From PRDV01 sp963710865 (GTDB taxonomy: Bacteria > Babelota > Babeliae > Babelales > Babelaceae): a stretch of DNA of 64,000 bases. The notes under the pieces are model-generated. The model was not told the DNA's origin, made no database searches, and saw only the letters and a program-made list of their open reading frames with translations. The translations under genes were made by a program, and so were the position numbers. Shown in pieces: positions 32,611-42,144 of this stretch. How positions within the stretch are numbered: the first letter of the stretch is position 1; each line of letters begins with the position of its first letter. The stretch is from assembly GCA_963710865.1 (NCBI GenBank), contig CAVQBR010000001.1, positions 123,836-187,835 on the forward strand, read 5' to 3'.

Positions 32611-34272
32611 TTAGGTAGTTTCATCGCTAGGCGATGTTATTAAAGTTCCCGAAAAGACACTCATCACTTGAGATGCCTTCTTAAATTTTTCCGGATCGGT
32701 TATGGTCACAACCTGCTCCGCCTTCGCTTTTACCGGTCGAGAAGATTCCTTTAACGATGCTGGCATCTTGACCGGCTCTAGTTTTACCTTGAGCGGCCGT
32801 TCCTTTGTCGATACCCCGTCAAACCGGGACACCAGCTGAGTCCCGGCACCAAAATGGCTCTCAAGAATTGGCTGCCATATCTTCTTCGTATTCTCGAGCC
32901 AGTCCTTAAAAAATACTAAGTCCTGTGAAAACTCAACTTCAACGATCTGAGCTTCGTGCTTCATAAAACAACCCTGCTTAAAGATTGATACCACAAGTGG
33001 ATCATTAATCTTCTCAATATCTTTCAAGCAACCTCCCCATGATCCGCCATCAGGTACCGACTGTAGCTCTACCTTAGTCTCAGAAACCACTGCCGGAGTT
33101 ACCGATTCACTTGTACTCTCTTTTTGCACAGGGGCTGACTTCACCTCAGGTTTTTTGATTACCGCTGGTGCAGGTTTTACTGTCTGACCCGGGCCTTGCT
33201 GCATCTTTAATAAGAGCATTTCAAGCATGGTACTGGCGGCAGCTGTTTTAGTAAACGATTGCTCATAGGTATAGCACAACTCAAATGCATACAACAACCG
33301 CTCGAGAGACCAGGAAGCAACAAGCTCTTTCAACCCAGCAGGTACACTGCTTTCGGTCTCAACACCATACTTAAGCCACAAGGTTGACCGAATGAGTTCA
33401 ACAAGTTTCTTCCAAATAACCTGCGGATTATAGCGATGCAGTTCAAGACGCGCACAGGTAGCCAAGAGATCAGCTGCAGTACCTGTCATAACAGTTGTAT
33501 ACAATACTCCTAAGCTTTCATCATCTATACTTGCAAGGAGTTCTATAACTGCTTCCTTGGTAATAGATGGATAGGCAATGCGCAAACGTTCAACAAGATT
33601 GAGAGCATCACGCATCGATCCTCCTGTTTCCTGAGCAATAAGCGCAAGAGCATCTAGCTGATATGAAACTGATTCTTCAGTACAAATAAATGCAAGATGT
33701 TTTACCACTTCATCCTGTGCAATCGGATCAAAGAAAAGCTGGAAACAGCGAGATGTTACGGTATCGATAATTTTATGGGGATCGGTCGTTGCAAGCATAA
33801 ATACGACCGATGGTGGTGGTTCTTCTAAAATTTTTAAAAAGGCATTAAATGCAGCTTTACTGAGCATATGTGCTTCATCTATTAAATACACTTTCTTTCT
33901 ACCGAGTACTGGCACAAATGATGCCGTATCGATAATCTGACGGATATTATCAACCCCCGTATTTGATGCCGCATCTAACTCAATAAAATCAGGATGATTG
34001 AGCGCTTTCATTGCCAGGCATGAACGACACTCTAAGCAAGGAATTTGCACCTGGGGATTCTTTTGAAATGTCTCTAAAGCATCACAATTAAGTGCAGCAG
34101 CAAATATTCGCGCGATACTTGTTTTGCCACATCCTCGTGTTCCTGAAAGCAGATAGACGGGAAACAGCACATCTCGATAGAGACTATTTTTGAGCAAACG
34201 AACAACTAGCTGCTGCCCTACCAACTCATCAAAATGTTTCGATCGCCATTTGCGTGCTAGATTTATCTGCAT
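32611..34272 (-). CDS. dnaX: DNA polymerase III subunit gamma/tau
   Basis: Clamp-loader ATPase. The protein opens MQINLARKWRSKHFDELVGQ, has Walker A SGTRGCGKTS, the four-Cys zinc module ending CLECRSC, Walker B LIDEAHMLSK, and sensor region FMLATTDPHKIIDTVTSRC. A Pro/Lys/Glu linker and a poorly conserved C-terminal part follow, about residues 365-553. I chose the internal ATG at 34272 since homologues usually begin near this motif, but neither it nor 34344 (24 residues longer) has a strong ribosome site. It heads the dnaX-der-hpf unit. Confidence 0.94.
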   Translation of the reverse strand: MQINLARKWRSKHFDELVGQQLVVRLLKNSLYRDVLFPVYLLSGTRGCGKTSIARIFAAALNCDALETFQKNPQVQIPCLECRSCLAMKALNHPDFIELDAASNTGVDNIRQIIDTASFVPVLGRKKVYLIDEAHMLSKAAFNAFLKILEEPPPSVVFMLATTDPHKIIDTVTSRCFQLFFDPIAQDEVVKHLAFICTEESVSYQLDALALIAQETGGSMRDALNLVERLRIAYPSITKEAVIELLASIDDESLGVLYTTVMTGTAADLLATCARLELHRYNPQVIWKKLVELIRSTLWLKYGVETESSVPAGLKELVASWSLERLLYAFELCYTYEQSFTKTAAASTMLEMLLLKMQQGPGQTVKPAPAVIKKPEVKSAPVQKESTSESVTPAVVSETKVELQSVPDGGSWGGCLKDIEKINDPLVVSIFKQGCFMKHEAQIVEVEFSQDLVFFKDWLENTKKIWQPILESHFGAGTQLVSRFDGVSTKERPLKVKLEPVKMPASLKESSRPVKAKAEQVVTITDPEKFKKASQVMSVFSGTLITSPSDETT

Positions 34273-34384
34273 GACCCGTTTCTCAGTAAGGAAGCTTATA
34301 CAAGAGCTCAGTGCCCGAGCTGCTTCCTTTCGGACCTGACTCATTAAACATGAAACTCTTTATAAGCTTCCAATTTTTATATAC

Positions 34385-34476
34385 TGGTGGAGAGAGAGGG
34401 ATTCGAACCCTCGATACCCCTTTCGGGATATACGCGATTTCCAATCGCGCTCCTTCGGCCTCTCAGACACCTCTCC
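34385..34476 (-). tRNA. tRNA-Ser(GGA)
   Basis: The 92-nt gene, with CCA encoded, has the acceptor stem GGAGAGG with TCTCTCC, anticodon loop TTGGAAA giving GGA, a long variable arm (ATATCCCGAAAGGGGTAT) typical of class II tRNAs, and a T arm GAGGGTTCGAATCCCTC. It lies between rpsB (5 bases upstream) and dnaX on the same strand, so it may be cut from a longer transcript. Confidence 0.95.
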
Positions 34477-34481
34477 GAATT

Positions 34482-35447
34482 TTATTCGCTTACTGATTCA
34501 GTAGGTGCTTCCGCAGCTATTTCAGGAGCCTCCGCCGCAGCTTTCTCAGGCGCTGCCTGGGCAGGTGCAGCTTTTGCAGGAGATGGTTTCGCTGGCTCGG
34601 TTCTTACTGGAGCTTTAGGCCGGGCTCCTCCTGCAGGAGCTCTTTTAGGACGACGAGCTGCAGCACTTTTCTTTTTAGCCTCTTCTTCTTCTTCAGAATC
34701 AAGACCGACACCTTCATAGAGTGTTTCAAATGTTTCAGCTACCGCTAACTCTTCTTTTGGTTTCGCTGCCGCTATTGCTTGACCACGGCTCACTGCAGCT
34801 GCCATGTAGTCTATAAGGACGGCGATAGAACGTGGAGCATCATCATTTGCTGGAATAACATAATCAACACCAGATGGATCACTGTTCGTATCAACAATAC
34901 CCACGACAGGGATGCCCATACCAACAGCTTCCTTAATGCACACATGTTCTTTTTTTACATCAACAACGACAACTGCGCCAATTGGCCAGCTCAAATTGCG
35001 AATACCACCTACGATATTGTCCAATCTTCCAAGACGTTTTTTCAACGTATTGAGTTCTTTTTTATTATAATTAAACTGTTCTGACTTTGCTAAAATATCT
35101 TCATAATGAAGCAAATTAGAAATAGCCTTACGAACTTGACGATAATTACTAAAGGTACCACCAACCCACCGGTGAGCCACAAATGGTTGATGTAACTCTC
35201 CTGCAGTTTTCTCAATAATAGCGGATGCTGCCTTTTTTGTACCCACCCACAAAATCGTTTTGCCTTCAGAAGCTACCGATTCGAGGAACTTCGATGCTCG
35301 CTCCAGCTCAAATGCTGTCTTCGAAACATCGATTAAATGGATATTATTTTTGTAGCCCCAAATATAGGGTTCCATCTTCGGTGACCATCGTGAGGTTTGA
35401 TGCCCAAAATGCACACCATTTTTAATAAGAATATGTAAATCGATCAT
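34482..35447 (-). CDS. rpsB: 30S ribosomal protein S2 with long Ala/Pro-rich tail
   Basis: The uS2 core (about residues 1-235; IKNGVHFGHQTSRWSPKMEPYIWG, LWVGTKKAA, HRWVGGTFSN, VGIVDTNSDP) is complete. Beyond it are about 85 extra residues, first acidic (EEEEEAKK) then Ala/Pro/Lys-rich (PAKPSPAKAAPAQAAPEKAA), not found in usual S2 of about 240-260 residues. Start ATG has an AAAGGA site. It is followed five bases later by tRNA-Ser. Confidence 0.95.
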   Translation of the reverse strand: MIDLHILIKNGVHFGHQTSRWSPKMEPYIWGYKNNIHLIDVSKTAFELERASKFLESVASEGKTILWVGTKKAASAIIEKTAGELHQPFVAHRWVGGTFSNYRQVRKAISNLLHYEDILAKSEQFNYNKKELNTLKKRLGRLDNIVGGIRNLSWPIGAVVVVDVKKEHVCIKEAVGMGIPVVGIVDTNSDPSGVDYVIPANDDAPRSIAVLIDYMAAAVSRGQAIAAAKPKEELAVAETFETLYEGVGLDSEEEEEAKKKSAAARRPKRAPAGGARPKAPVRTEPAKPSPAKAAPAQAAPEKAAAEAPEIAAEAPTESVSE

Positions 35448-35487
35448 GATAATTCCTTTGCAGGGTTATACCAATTATTTCCCGGCT

Positions 35488-35503
35488 TGATGTGTACACA
35501 TCA
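35488..35503. promoter_or_regulatory. Perfect 16-bp palindrome upstream of rpsB
   Basis: TGATGTGTACACATCA is self-complementary over all 16 bases and lies 41 bases before the rpsB start, next to a TATAAC (minus strand, 35465-35470) that could be the -10 region. Its place suits an operator, but no regulator is known. Confidence 0.4.
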
Positions 35504-35699
35504 GCAACCACCCTGTATAAGAGAAATAAGTGACTAGAAACAGTTCAACTATGCTTTCTTAACTGTATCACAGTAACCAAAAAAAATCAAAATCGCCCCG
35601 AACACCTATCGCCCACTCTACCCTGCAAAGAGTGAGTCTCTTGAGGACTCGCAGCTTCCTCCATCTGCAAGGACTATCACGCATGTGCCACTATCTTTA
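35504..35699. other. Intergenic region between rpsB and the small secreted protein
   Basis: No gene or further signal seen between the palindrome and the promoter at 35700. Confidence 0.5.
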
Positions 35700-35728
35700 T
35701 TGACAAATTATTAATTTTAAGATAAATT
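35700..35728 (+). promoter_or_regulatory. Promoter of the small secreted protein
   Basis: A perfect TTGACA (35700-35705), 17 bases, then TAAATT (35723-35728). The expected transcript start near 35735 is past the in-frame ATG at 35733, which supports the start at 35772. Confidence 0.6.
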
Positions 35729-35771
35729 AATAATGTTTATAGCTAGCACAAAATACAAAGAAATTACCATC

Positions 35772-36119
35772 ATGAAAAAAATACTACTCCTCACACTCCT
35801 TGGATCCCTTCAATATGGAATCTCACATGCAATGGTAGCAGTACACATTGAATCAGCTGATGCGCCGGCTGAATCAGCTGCTGCGCCGTCTAAAGAAGAA
35901 AGCCTTGTTAGCAAAGCGCTCGCAATTCTCAGATTCTGTGGGGCTTCAGACGACATTGCTCAATACATTGGTCATTCCGATGCAGTAATGCTTACCGATG
36001 CGGAAGCACGAGACAATGCAAATAATGATACTGAAGGAACCTGTTGCAGATATATTGTCCATAAGATTATCCTGCAAGTATATGCCGCCCAGCAAAACCC
36101 ATTAATCCTCACTGACTGA
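35772..36119 (+). CDS. Small secreted protein of unknown function
   Basis: The 115-residue protein has a signal peptide (MKKILLLTLLGSLQYGISHA), an Ala/Ser/Pro-rich stretch with two ADAPAESAAAP-like units, and a mainly helical remainder with three cysteines. The signal peptide resembles that of the RING-H2 proteins (KxLLLxxLLGSLQ). I do not recognise a family. The promoter position decides for this start over 35733. Confidence 0.65.
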   Translation: MKKILLLTLLGSLQYGISHAMVAVHIESADAPAESAAAPSKEESLVSKALAILRFCGASDDIAQYIGHSDAVMLTDAEARDNANNDTEGTCCRYIVHKIILQVYAAQQNPLILTD

Positions 36120-36340
36120 ACATTTCTCCCTTTTCTATTCTCTGAGCAAAAAATCCCTCAAACAAATCTCGATCTCCAGCATCTTTCACCCAGTATCAAT
36201 TTTGTTGATTTTCCATTCTCAAAATGAGTAGTCTGTTACTATAGACCTAACAAAGTTACTCACCAGGGAAGAGAGCTAAAAAACAGTTTTGTTTTCAAGT
36301 ATCGAAAATTATTTTTACTATCACAAAAAAAGGAGAAGAG

Positions 36341-39300
36341 ATGGAGCAACTCTATCAAAAGTCGATGTTCATACGTGCATTTCTAGCAAGTGTACTACTA
36401 CTTGTAAGCGGCGCACACCTAAACGCAGCAACATATACCGTTACCACAACAGCTGATAGCGGAGCAGGTTCATTGCGAGATGCGATCAATACGATAAACC
36501 TCAGTACAGATCTCACCAATGCAATCAACTTTCTTATCCTAAAATCTGATCCCGGCTATGATCCAGCAACAAATACCTGGACGATTGTACCACAAAGCGA
36601 TCTACCAACTATCACTCAGCAGGTAACTATCGATGGCTATACTCAGCCTGGGCCACTACCCGCAAGCGCAAATTCTACCGCAGTACTTACTATCGTACTC
36701 AATGGTAACAATTATTTGACCGGTGATGGACAAACTACCGGCAATGGATTGCATTTTGCTCCTCTAGTTAATGGTGCAGTAGATAAGTCTGAAGTTCGCG
36801 GATTAGTCATCAATCAATGGCTCGATAATGGTATCTTACTTGATGCTGATAGTGCAAGTATCAGTGACGTTAAAATTGTCGGAAACTTCATTGGCACAGA
36901 CTCGAGCGGCACTCAACAACTGGCAAATCGAACAGGAATCGGTTTGTCATTTGCAGAGAATACTATCATTGGAACATCTGATCCAGCAGATCGCAATGTC
37001 TTTGCTGGAAGTTTTAGTTGGTTTCTTACCGACAATTACGGTATACGTGGGGCCTGCATAAACTCTTTTTTCAGTGCAGGAACAACCGTAACAAATAACC
37101 TTATCGGTATAAACAAAACAGGCTCTTCTGCATTAGGCAATTCATCCGTTGGCATCGTACTAAGAGGCGACCAAAATGGAACCATCGCTAACAATGTTAT
37201 ATCAGGTCATAACATTTATGGTATCCGGTTACGGGCGACCAATAATTGCATTGTGCAAGGCAACTTTATTGGTACCGATAGTACCGGAACTCAACCTCTT
37301 GGCAATGCAAATGCTGGTATAGAACTTGATGATAACGATTTTGGAGTAGGCAACTGCATCATTGATAACCTCATTTCGGGAAATGGAACCGGTATTCATA
37401 TTGGCCAAGCGCCCTTGCCTGGATCAATCCTCAATACCGTACAGGGCAATAAGATCGGCACGGATGTAACTGGAACCAAAGCACTTCCAAACAAACGTTT
37501 TGGCATTATCGTGAGCGATATCCAAAATACAATCGGAGGCCCAGAACCATTACAAGCCAATGTCATCTCAGGCAATCTTCAGGGTGGAATTCTCCTCTAC
37601 GGCACGGTAAATACAACTGCTAACATCGTGGGGAACAACTTAATCGGTACAGACCTCACAGGCACCCAACCATTACCAAACAAAGGCAATGGAGTACAAA
37701 TTGGCCTGAATGGCGCCTTTGGAGGGACCTCTGGCAATACTATCGGCTCATCACCCCTTCTGAGCACAACCCCAGCATGCACTCTAGATACGACTGAACA
37801 GCGCATCTTTACAGCTGAATTTAAGAAACAAAAATTGAACGAATTAAAACAAGAACCTCGTCAACACATTCAAGTAGTAAGCGAATTCAATCGCGAAAAA
37901 GTACAATTTCGGTCGTCTGGAACTGTCATTGCTATGCCTCAGCTTACCAAGCCAATGAAGCAATTTCTTACTCAACCAGCTCAATCTATTGGCTTTAATT
38001 TTACAGCTGCAACGGTAAGTGACGTTTTAAGTCCAATCGTGATACCGCCACGACCAAGTGGCTGGGTTGGTCCCGAACAATATATTGTAGCAACGTATGG
38101 TATCATTCGTAGTTACAATAAAGCTACGGGGCTTCAAGACGGAGTACTCGATATAGATGCGTTTAATTTCTTTGGAATAATTAATGCTCAAGAATTTCTA
38201 ATTCACTATGATCGCTTTCTTGATCGCTGGTTCTTTGCTTGTCTAAATAGCACTAATACTGAACTGACTGTTATCTGGACTGATTCTGGCGTAATAACAC
38301 CTGAAACTGTGTATACAACAACTACATTTACCAACGCTGATCTAGCACCTCAAAATAACCCCGCGGATGGACCAGCTCAGTTTGCCATACCGCAATTAGC
38401 GGCTGATGTTAATTCTGTGTATATGAGCCTCGATACATTTGATGGCACTACTGGCGCCTTCATTGGTTCATCAATTCTTATTATCCCTAATAGTTCTATC
38501 ATCACAGGCAATACCTCTCCAGCTTTCAGCGTACTCGCTGGAATTTTTGCAGGGCCGGATCCACTTGATTTCGGCGCTGTTGTACCTCCAGCCGATAACT
38601 TTGATCAAGACGCACAGTTTGGATATGTAATCCATGCATCAAATTTTATGTATCCATGCCCATTTTCGGAGTCCACTTGTACGTATAACCAACTCGCATT
38701 CTTTCGTATTCTCAACCCAGGATCAGCAACGCCAACTCTCGGACAACAAATCGCCCTAGAGGTTCCTCCCTATGCGGACCCAGCAAACGCTCCGCATAAA
38801 GGGAACTTGTATACGAAAGTTCTGCTTCCAACTGTACCTCCAGTCAATGCTATGTATTTAGAAACAAACAGTTCTCTAATCCATGCACCACACGTACGTA
38901 ATAAACAATTGTACGCCTGTCATAACATACAAGTCGATAGTACAGGAACAGGAACACCTGAAGGTGATCGCGTTGGAGTACGCTGGTATCAGTTTGATTT
39001 AACGGGCGATCCAACAGGAAATGGATGTGGCATTGAGACAGAGACAACTTGCCCAGCTCTTGTGCAATGGGGGACCCTCTTTGACAGCGCAAGCGAGAAT
39101 CCAAAGTTCTATTACATCCCGGCTATTATGACCAACAAGAACGGAGATCTCATTATCGAAGGAACGGTATCGGGTAATAATGACTTCACCAATGTCTTTT
39201 TTGCAGGCCGAAAAGCTACCGATCCGTTAGGAACTTTGCGCGATCCAGTCTTGGCTACCAACAATACGAGCAATCCGTTTAACAATGGAGCATTTAGTAC

Positions 39301-39448
39301 AGCGGGCAATGAAGGCCAACGCTGGGGCGATTTCTCATCCCTAGCTCCTGATCCAAGTAATGATCTTGCTATCTGGAGCACAGGCGAATGGGCTGCCATC
39401 GAAAATGGTTGGGGAATTCAAGCAACGCAGTTGCTTCCAGCTCAGTAA
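36341..39448 (+). CDS. Large secreted beta-helix protein with C-terminal BNR/propeller-like region, 1035 residues
   Basis: A signal peptide (to about residue 29) is followed by TYTVTTTADSGAGSLRDAI, the usual opening of bacterial surface parallel-beta-helix proteins. Residues about 50-480 are beta-helix turns with recurring NxIGTDxTGTxxLPN units. Residues about 555-1035 form a second domain with the WGDFSSLAPDPSNDLAIWSTGEW motif near the end, as in BNR/propeller-like repeats of surface proteins. A strong AAAGGAG site precedes the ATG. The closest relative is the gene at 44579. A surface adhesin or glycan-binding role is likely but unproven. Confidence 0.85.
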   Translation: MEQLYQKSMFIRAFLASVLLLVSGAHLNAATYTVTTTADSGAGSLRDAINTINLSTDLTNAINFLILKSDPGYDPATNTWTIVPQSDLPTITQQVTIDGYTQPGPLPASANSTAVLTIVLNGNNYLTGDGQTTGNGLHFAPLVNGAVDKSEVRGLVINQWLDNGILLDADSASISDVKIVGNFIGTDSSGTQQLANRTGIGLSFAENTIIGTSDPADRNVFAGSFSWFLTDNYGIRGACINSFFSAGTTVTNNLIGINKTGSSALGNSSVGIVLRGDQNGTIANNVISGHNIYGIRLRATNNCIVQGNFIGTDSTGTQPLGNANAGIELDDNDFGVGNCIIDNLISGNGTGIHIGQAPLPGSILNTVQGNKIGTDVTGTKALPNKRFGIIVSDIQNTIGGPEPLQANVISGNLQGGILLYGTVNTTANIVGNNLIGTDLTGTQPLPNKGNGVQIGLNGAFGGTSGNTIGSSPLLSTTPACTLDTTEQRIFTAEFKKQKLNELKQEPRQHIQVVSEFNREKVQFRSSGTVIAMPQLTKPMKQFLTQPAQSIGFNFTAATVSDVLSPIVIPPRPSGWVGPEQYIVATYGIIRSYNKATGLQDGVLDIDAFNFFGIINAQEFLIHYDRFLDRWFFACLNSTNTELTVIWTDSGVITPETVYTTTTFTNADLAPQNNPADGPAQFAIPQLAADVNSVYMSLDTFDGTTGAFIGSSILIIPNSSIITGNTSPAFSVLAGIFAGPDPLDFGAVVPPADNFDQDAQFGYVIHASNFMYPCPFSESTCTYNQLAFFRILNPGSATPTLGQQIALEVPPYADPANAPHKGNLYTKVLLPTVPPVNAMYLETNSSLIHAPHVRNKQLYACHNIQVDSTGTGTPEGDRVGVRWYQFDLTGDPTGNGCGIETETTCPALVQWGTLFDSASENPKFYYIPAIMTNKNGDLIIEGTVSGNNDFTNVFFAGRKATDPLGTLRDPVLATNNTSNPFNNGAFSTAGNEGQRWGDFSSLAPDPSNDLAIWSTGEWAAIENGWGIQATQLLPAQ

Positions 39449-39466
39449 TTGAGAACATTTAGATTG

Positions 39467-39489
39467 CCCCTTGCCACAACAGCAAGGGG
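39467..39489 (+). terminator. Terminator after the 1035-residue gene
   Basis: Arms 39467-39474 and 39482-39489 (ccccttgc/gcaagggg) with a 7-base loop, followed by a T-rich stretch. Confidence 0.75.
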
Positions 39490-39946
39490 TTCAATATTTT
39501 GAATCAAGACCCGGAAGCAAGCGAATGTACGAGCAGAGATTCAAACGTTCTTATTGAACAGATAGCGCACTAATGCCCCTGGATATGTAGCAAGCGCAGA
39601 CTTGAGCTCTGAAATCATGGCCATGATTGATAGTTACGTGCATTCTACTTTGATTGTTATAATGCTTAAAACCTCACTTCTATCAGCCAAGTTCTTACGG
39701 GAGTTTTAGTCCAATATTAAGAAAGAATCTGATAGGCGCATGATGCACCTCAGTAAACTTTGAGAGAGCCACAACAATCGGGACGCCAGATGGCAAGCGC
39801 AAGTAACGTACACCTATGCGCTACCCTGCCCCTGATAAACGATTCATAAAAAATTAATCAAACCAAGTGCTGAAAGTTAATACCACATCGCTCAAAAAGC
39901 CAGCAACAAGCACCTATGAAAACTATTTCCGGTGTTTGTAAATAAA
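39490..39946. other. Gene-free stretch between convergent surface-protein genes
   Basis: No gene visible; only terminators at both edges. Confidence 0.5.
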
Positions 39947-39980
39947 GCGGGCTCCGCAGATAAATTTCTACAGAGCCCGC
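39947..39980 (-). terminator. Hairpin after the 587-residue beta-helix gene
   Basis: Arms 39947-39954 and 39973-39980 (gcgggctc/gagcccgc) with an 18-base loop lie 36 bases past the stop. A related hairpin ends the tandem paralogue at 42080-42105. Confidence 0.6.
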
Positions 39981-40015
39981 GCTTATGTCCTTGACCTAGC
40001 TCATCATTTACTTCG

Positions 40016-41779
40016 TTACACCACTGCGCAACAAATATTTGTTCCCGCATTGGAAGTCGCAGAACCTGGAGTCGTAACGAGGGCAGGCGGAATTCCTACA
40101 CAGTCTCCGGCACCGTTATTGCATGCCGTATTGAAATAGATCTGAGTATTAGTAGCCTCTTCATTATCAATCCCATAGTTACCATTGTTTGAAACTAAGT
40201 TATTTTGAATAATATTAAATTTAGAGCCAGATGCGATAAGTAACCCAGTTCCTGCATTGTTTGTTATAGTGTTATCAATGACTGAATTATTATTTGATCC
40301 ACTCGCTATAGTATTCAGCACCAAGCCGTTACCGTCACCCGTAGTTATGTCGCCAGAACTAGCAGTTATTTCGTTGTTTTTAATAATACTATTCGAAGTA
40401 TCATCAAAGAAAATATTGGCTGTTACGCCGCCTGCAATGCTACAATTATCCACAACGATGTTCTTATTTCCTGACTCAGATCTGATACCTATATCAGGAG
40501 TATTCATAATTACTGAATCACGGATAGTAAGGCCGGTTACAACGAGACTTGGATCCCCCACAGTGTCAGCGGCGCCAATATGTATTGCAGCAGGATGATA
40601 CCCTGGTGCAAATGCGGTATTTGTATCAATGATTACGTTATCAATAAGAACGCCATCTGCTCTTGCCAAAACTATGCCATCATAACCAGGAACAGCGTCT
40701 ATATTACTTATGAGGGTATTTTTAATGATAACGCCATTTACCCCAGTCGATGAAAATCCTTCGGTGGGTGTAGTTCCTAGCAGCAAGCTGTAGCCCAAAT
40801 TTCCATTTGAATTAATAGTTACATCTTCAATAAGGTTATTAGCACCGTTCGCGAGAATTATTCCACCACCCCCTGATGATTCGTTACAATTGAATATACA
40901 ATTTCTTATTATTACATCATTACTAATGTTCAAACCTACGCTTCCCGTTTGAACGTGACCAAATTCCGTTTGTAGAGTACACACAAAAGTACTGTTCTCA
41001 ATAATTAAGCCATCAATTTGTTGTGCAAAAATTCCTACGTCAACCGGGGCGAATTGACAATTACTTACACGACAGTTAGTGCAACCGTTATTAAACTGAA
41101 TCCCACTTGTCCTGTTAGTAAGCCCAGGATTAGCGCCGCCGCCAGTAAATGTTGATTCTTCAATAACTACAGCAGTCGAGCCCGAGGCCTTTACGCCGTT
41201 ACTCGTTGTATCCCTAGTTCCCAATCCGCCGACATGATCTTTAAAACGTGAATGGATAATAAATACATCGGTAGAATTCTCAGCGAAAATACCCTGGAAA
41301 GCGTTTTGCGTAAACACATTGTCAACGATGATTTTATCACAATTAAGAAGATGAATAGCTATAACAGTAGGGTCAGTTGATACTGTAGAACAACTAATCT
41401 TGTAGTTGAGAATCACCAGTTCGGAAACACCATTGGCAAATATCCCGACGGCACCCTCACTTGGAATGAGTAAGTTATGGTCACCAAAATTCAACGTAAC
41501 ATTATTTGCGGTAACGGTTATCGCATTTCCCGCACCGGTGAACTCAAGGTCATTTTTGACACACCATTTGCCCGGCTTATCAACAACCGCAGGAACCTTA
41601 TCGATGACATGCTGATCTCCACATGGCTTTAGCTTGCAAAGCTCATGGCGCAGCTTTTCGCAACATGAGTTTGTTTTGTTACCTGCGTTGTTTTTTTTGT
41701 TTTGTAAGTCTTGTGTGAATGTCTTGGTACCTGTCAGCATCAAAGCACCTAATGATACCATAATTATAGAATGTTTCAT
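40016..41779 (-). CDS. Secreted right-handed parallel beta-helix protein, 587 residues (NosD-like)
   Basis: A signal peptide (about residues 1-22) is followed by a Cys-rich segment (CCEKLRHELCKLKPCG near 39-53), then many short beta-helix turns: NAITVTANNVTLNFGDHNL, TDVFIIHSRFKDHVGG, GTGLLIASGSKFNIIQNNLV. It ends with a cysteine pair (NICCAVV). Carbohydrate-active or periplasmic copper (NosD-type) functions use this fold, but no catalytic residues are evident. Start has an AAGGAG site. It is the downstream half of a tandem duplication with 42145-43875. Confidence 0.85.
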   Translation of the reverse strand: MKHSIIMVSLGALMLTGTKTFTQDLQNKKNNAGNKTNSCCEKLRHELCKLKPCGDQHVIDKVPAVVDKPGKWCVKNDLEFTGAGNAITVTANNVTLNFGDHNLLIPSEGAVGIFANGVSELVILNYKISCSTVSTDPTVIAIHLLNCDKIIVDNVFTQNAFQGIFAENSTDVFIIHSRFKDHVGGLGTRDTTSNGVKASGSTAVVIEESTFTGGGANPGLTNRTSGIQFNNGCTNCRVSNCQFAPVDVGIFAQQIDGLIIENSTFVCTLQTEFGHVQTGSVGLNISNDVIIRNCIFNCNESSGGGGIILANGANNLIEDVTINSNGNLGYSLLLGTTPTEGFSSTGVNGVIIKNTLISNIDAVPGYDGIVLARADGVLIDNVIIDTNTAFAPGYHPAAIHIGAADTVGDPSLVVTGLTIRDSVIMNTPDIGIRSESGNKNIVVDNCSIAGGVTANIFFDDTSNSIIKNNEITASSGDITTGDGNGLVLNTIASGSNNNSVIDNTITNNAGTGLLIASGSKFNIIQNNLVSNNGNYGIDNEEATNTQIYFNTACNNGAGDCVGIPPALVTTPGSATSNAGTNICCAVV

Positions 41780-42079
41780 TTCTAATCTCCTTCTTAGACC
41801 ATTCGGTCGATGAAATGTCTACCTCTCAACTATCATGAACCTACTTCTTGACGTGTATATATGATCGCTTTCTCTGTATCATCTAGCTTGCTTGCCAAGT
41901 CCTATTCTTTTTGTTCTGCATAGTTTTGCTTCCTAAAGGTATTAAAATTATCATAAAATAGTTTTGAATGATAAATCAAGGGTCATTAGCAGTACACTGC
42001 AAACATTAGCTTTGGCTGGTAACGATGCTGCAAAGGAGTTTAACGCAGAAATTTTTTCCCGTATTAGCATATAAAGCGT
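41780..42079. other. Promoter region of the 587-residue gene and 3' region of its paralogue
   Basis: Contains the promoter at 41950-41979 and no gene. It is alignable with the region upstream of the paralogue (43876-44060), so the duplication included the control region. Confidence 0.55.
41950..41979 (-). promoter_or_regulatory. Promoter of the 587-residue beta-helix gene
   Basis: On the minus strand TTGATT (41974-41979), 18 bases, then TATGAT (41950-41955). The flanking 26 bases at 41937-41962 are identical to 44011-44036 upstream of the paralogue. Confidence 0.65.
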
Positions 42080-42105
42080 GCTCTGCAGATAGATTTCTAC
42101 AGAGC
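42080..42105 (-). terminator. Hairpin after the 576-residue beta-helix gene
   Basis: Arms 42080-42085 and 42100-42105 (gctctg/cagagc), with imperfect outer pairing; it matches the terminator-like hairpin of the tandem paralogue. Confidence 0.5.
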
Positions 42106-42144
42106 CGCGCTTATGTTCGTTGACTTAGCACATCATTTACTTCG

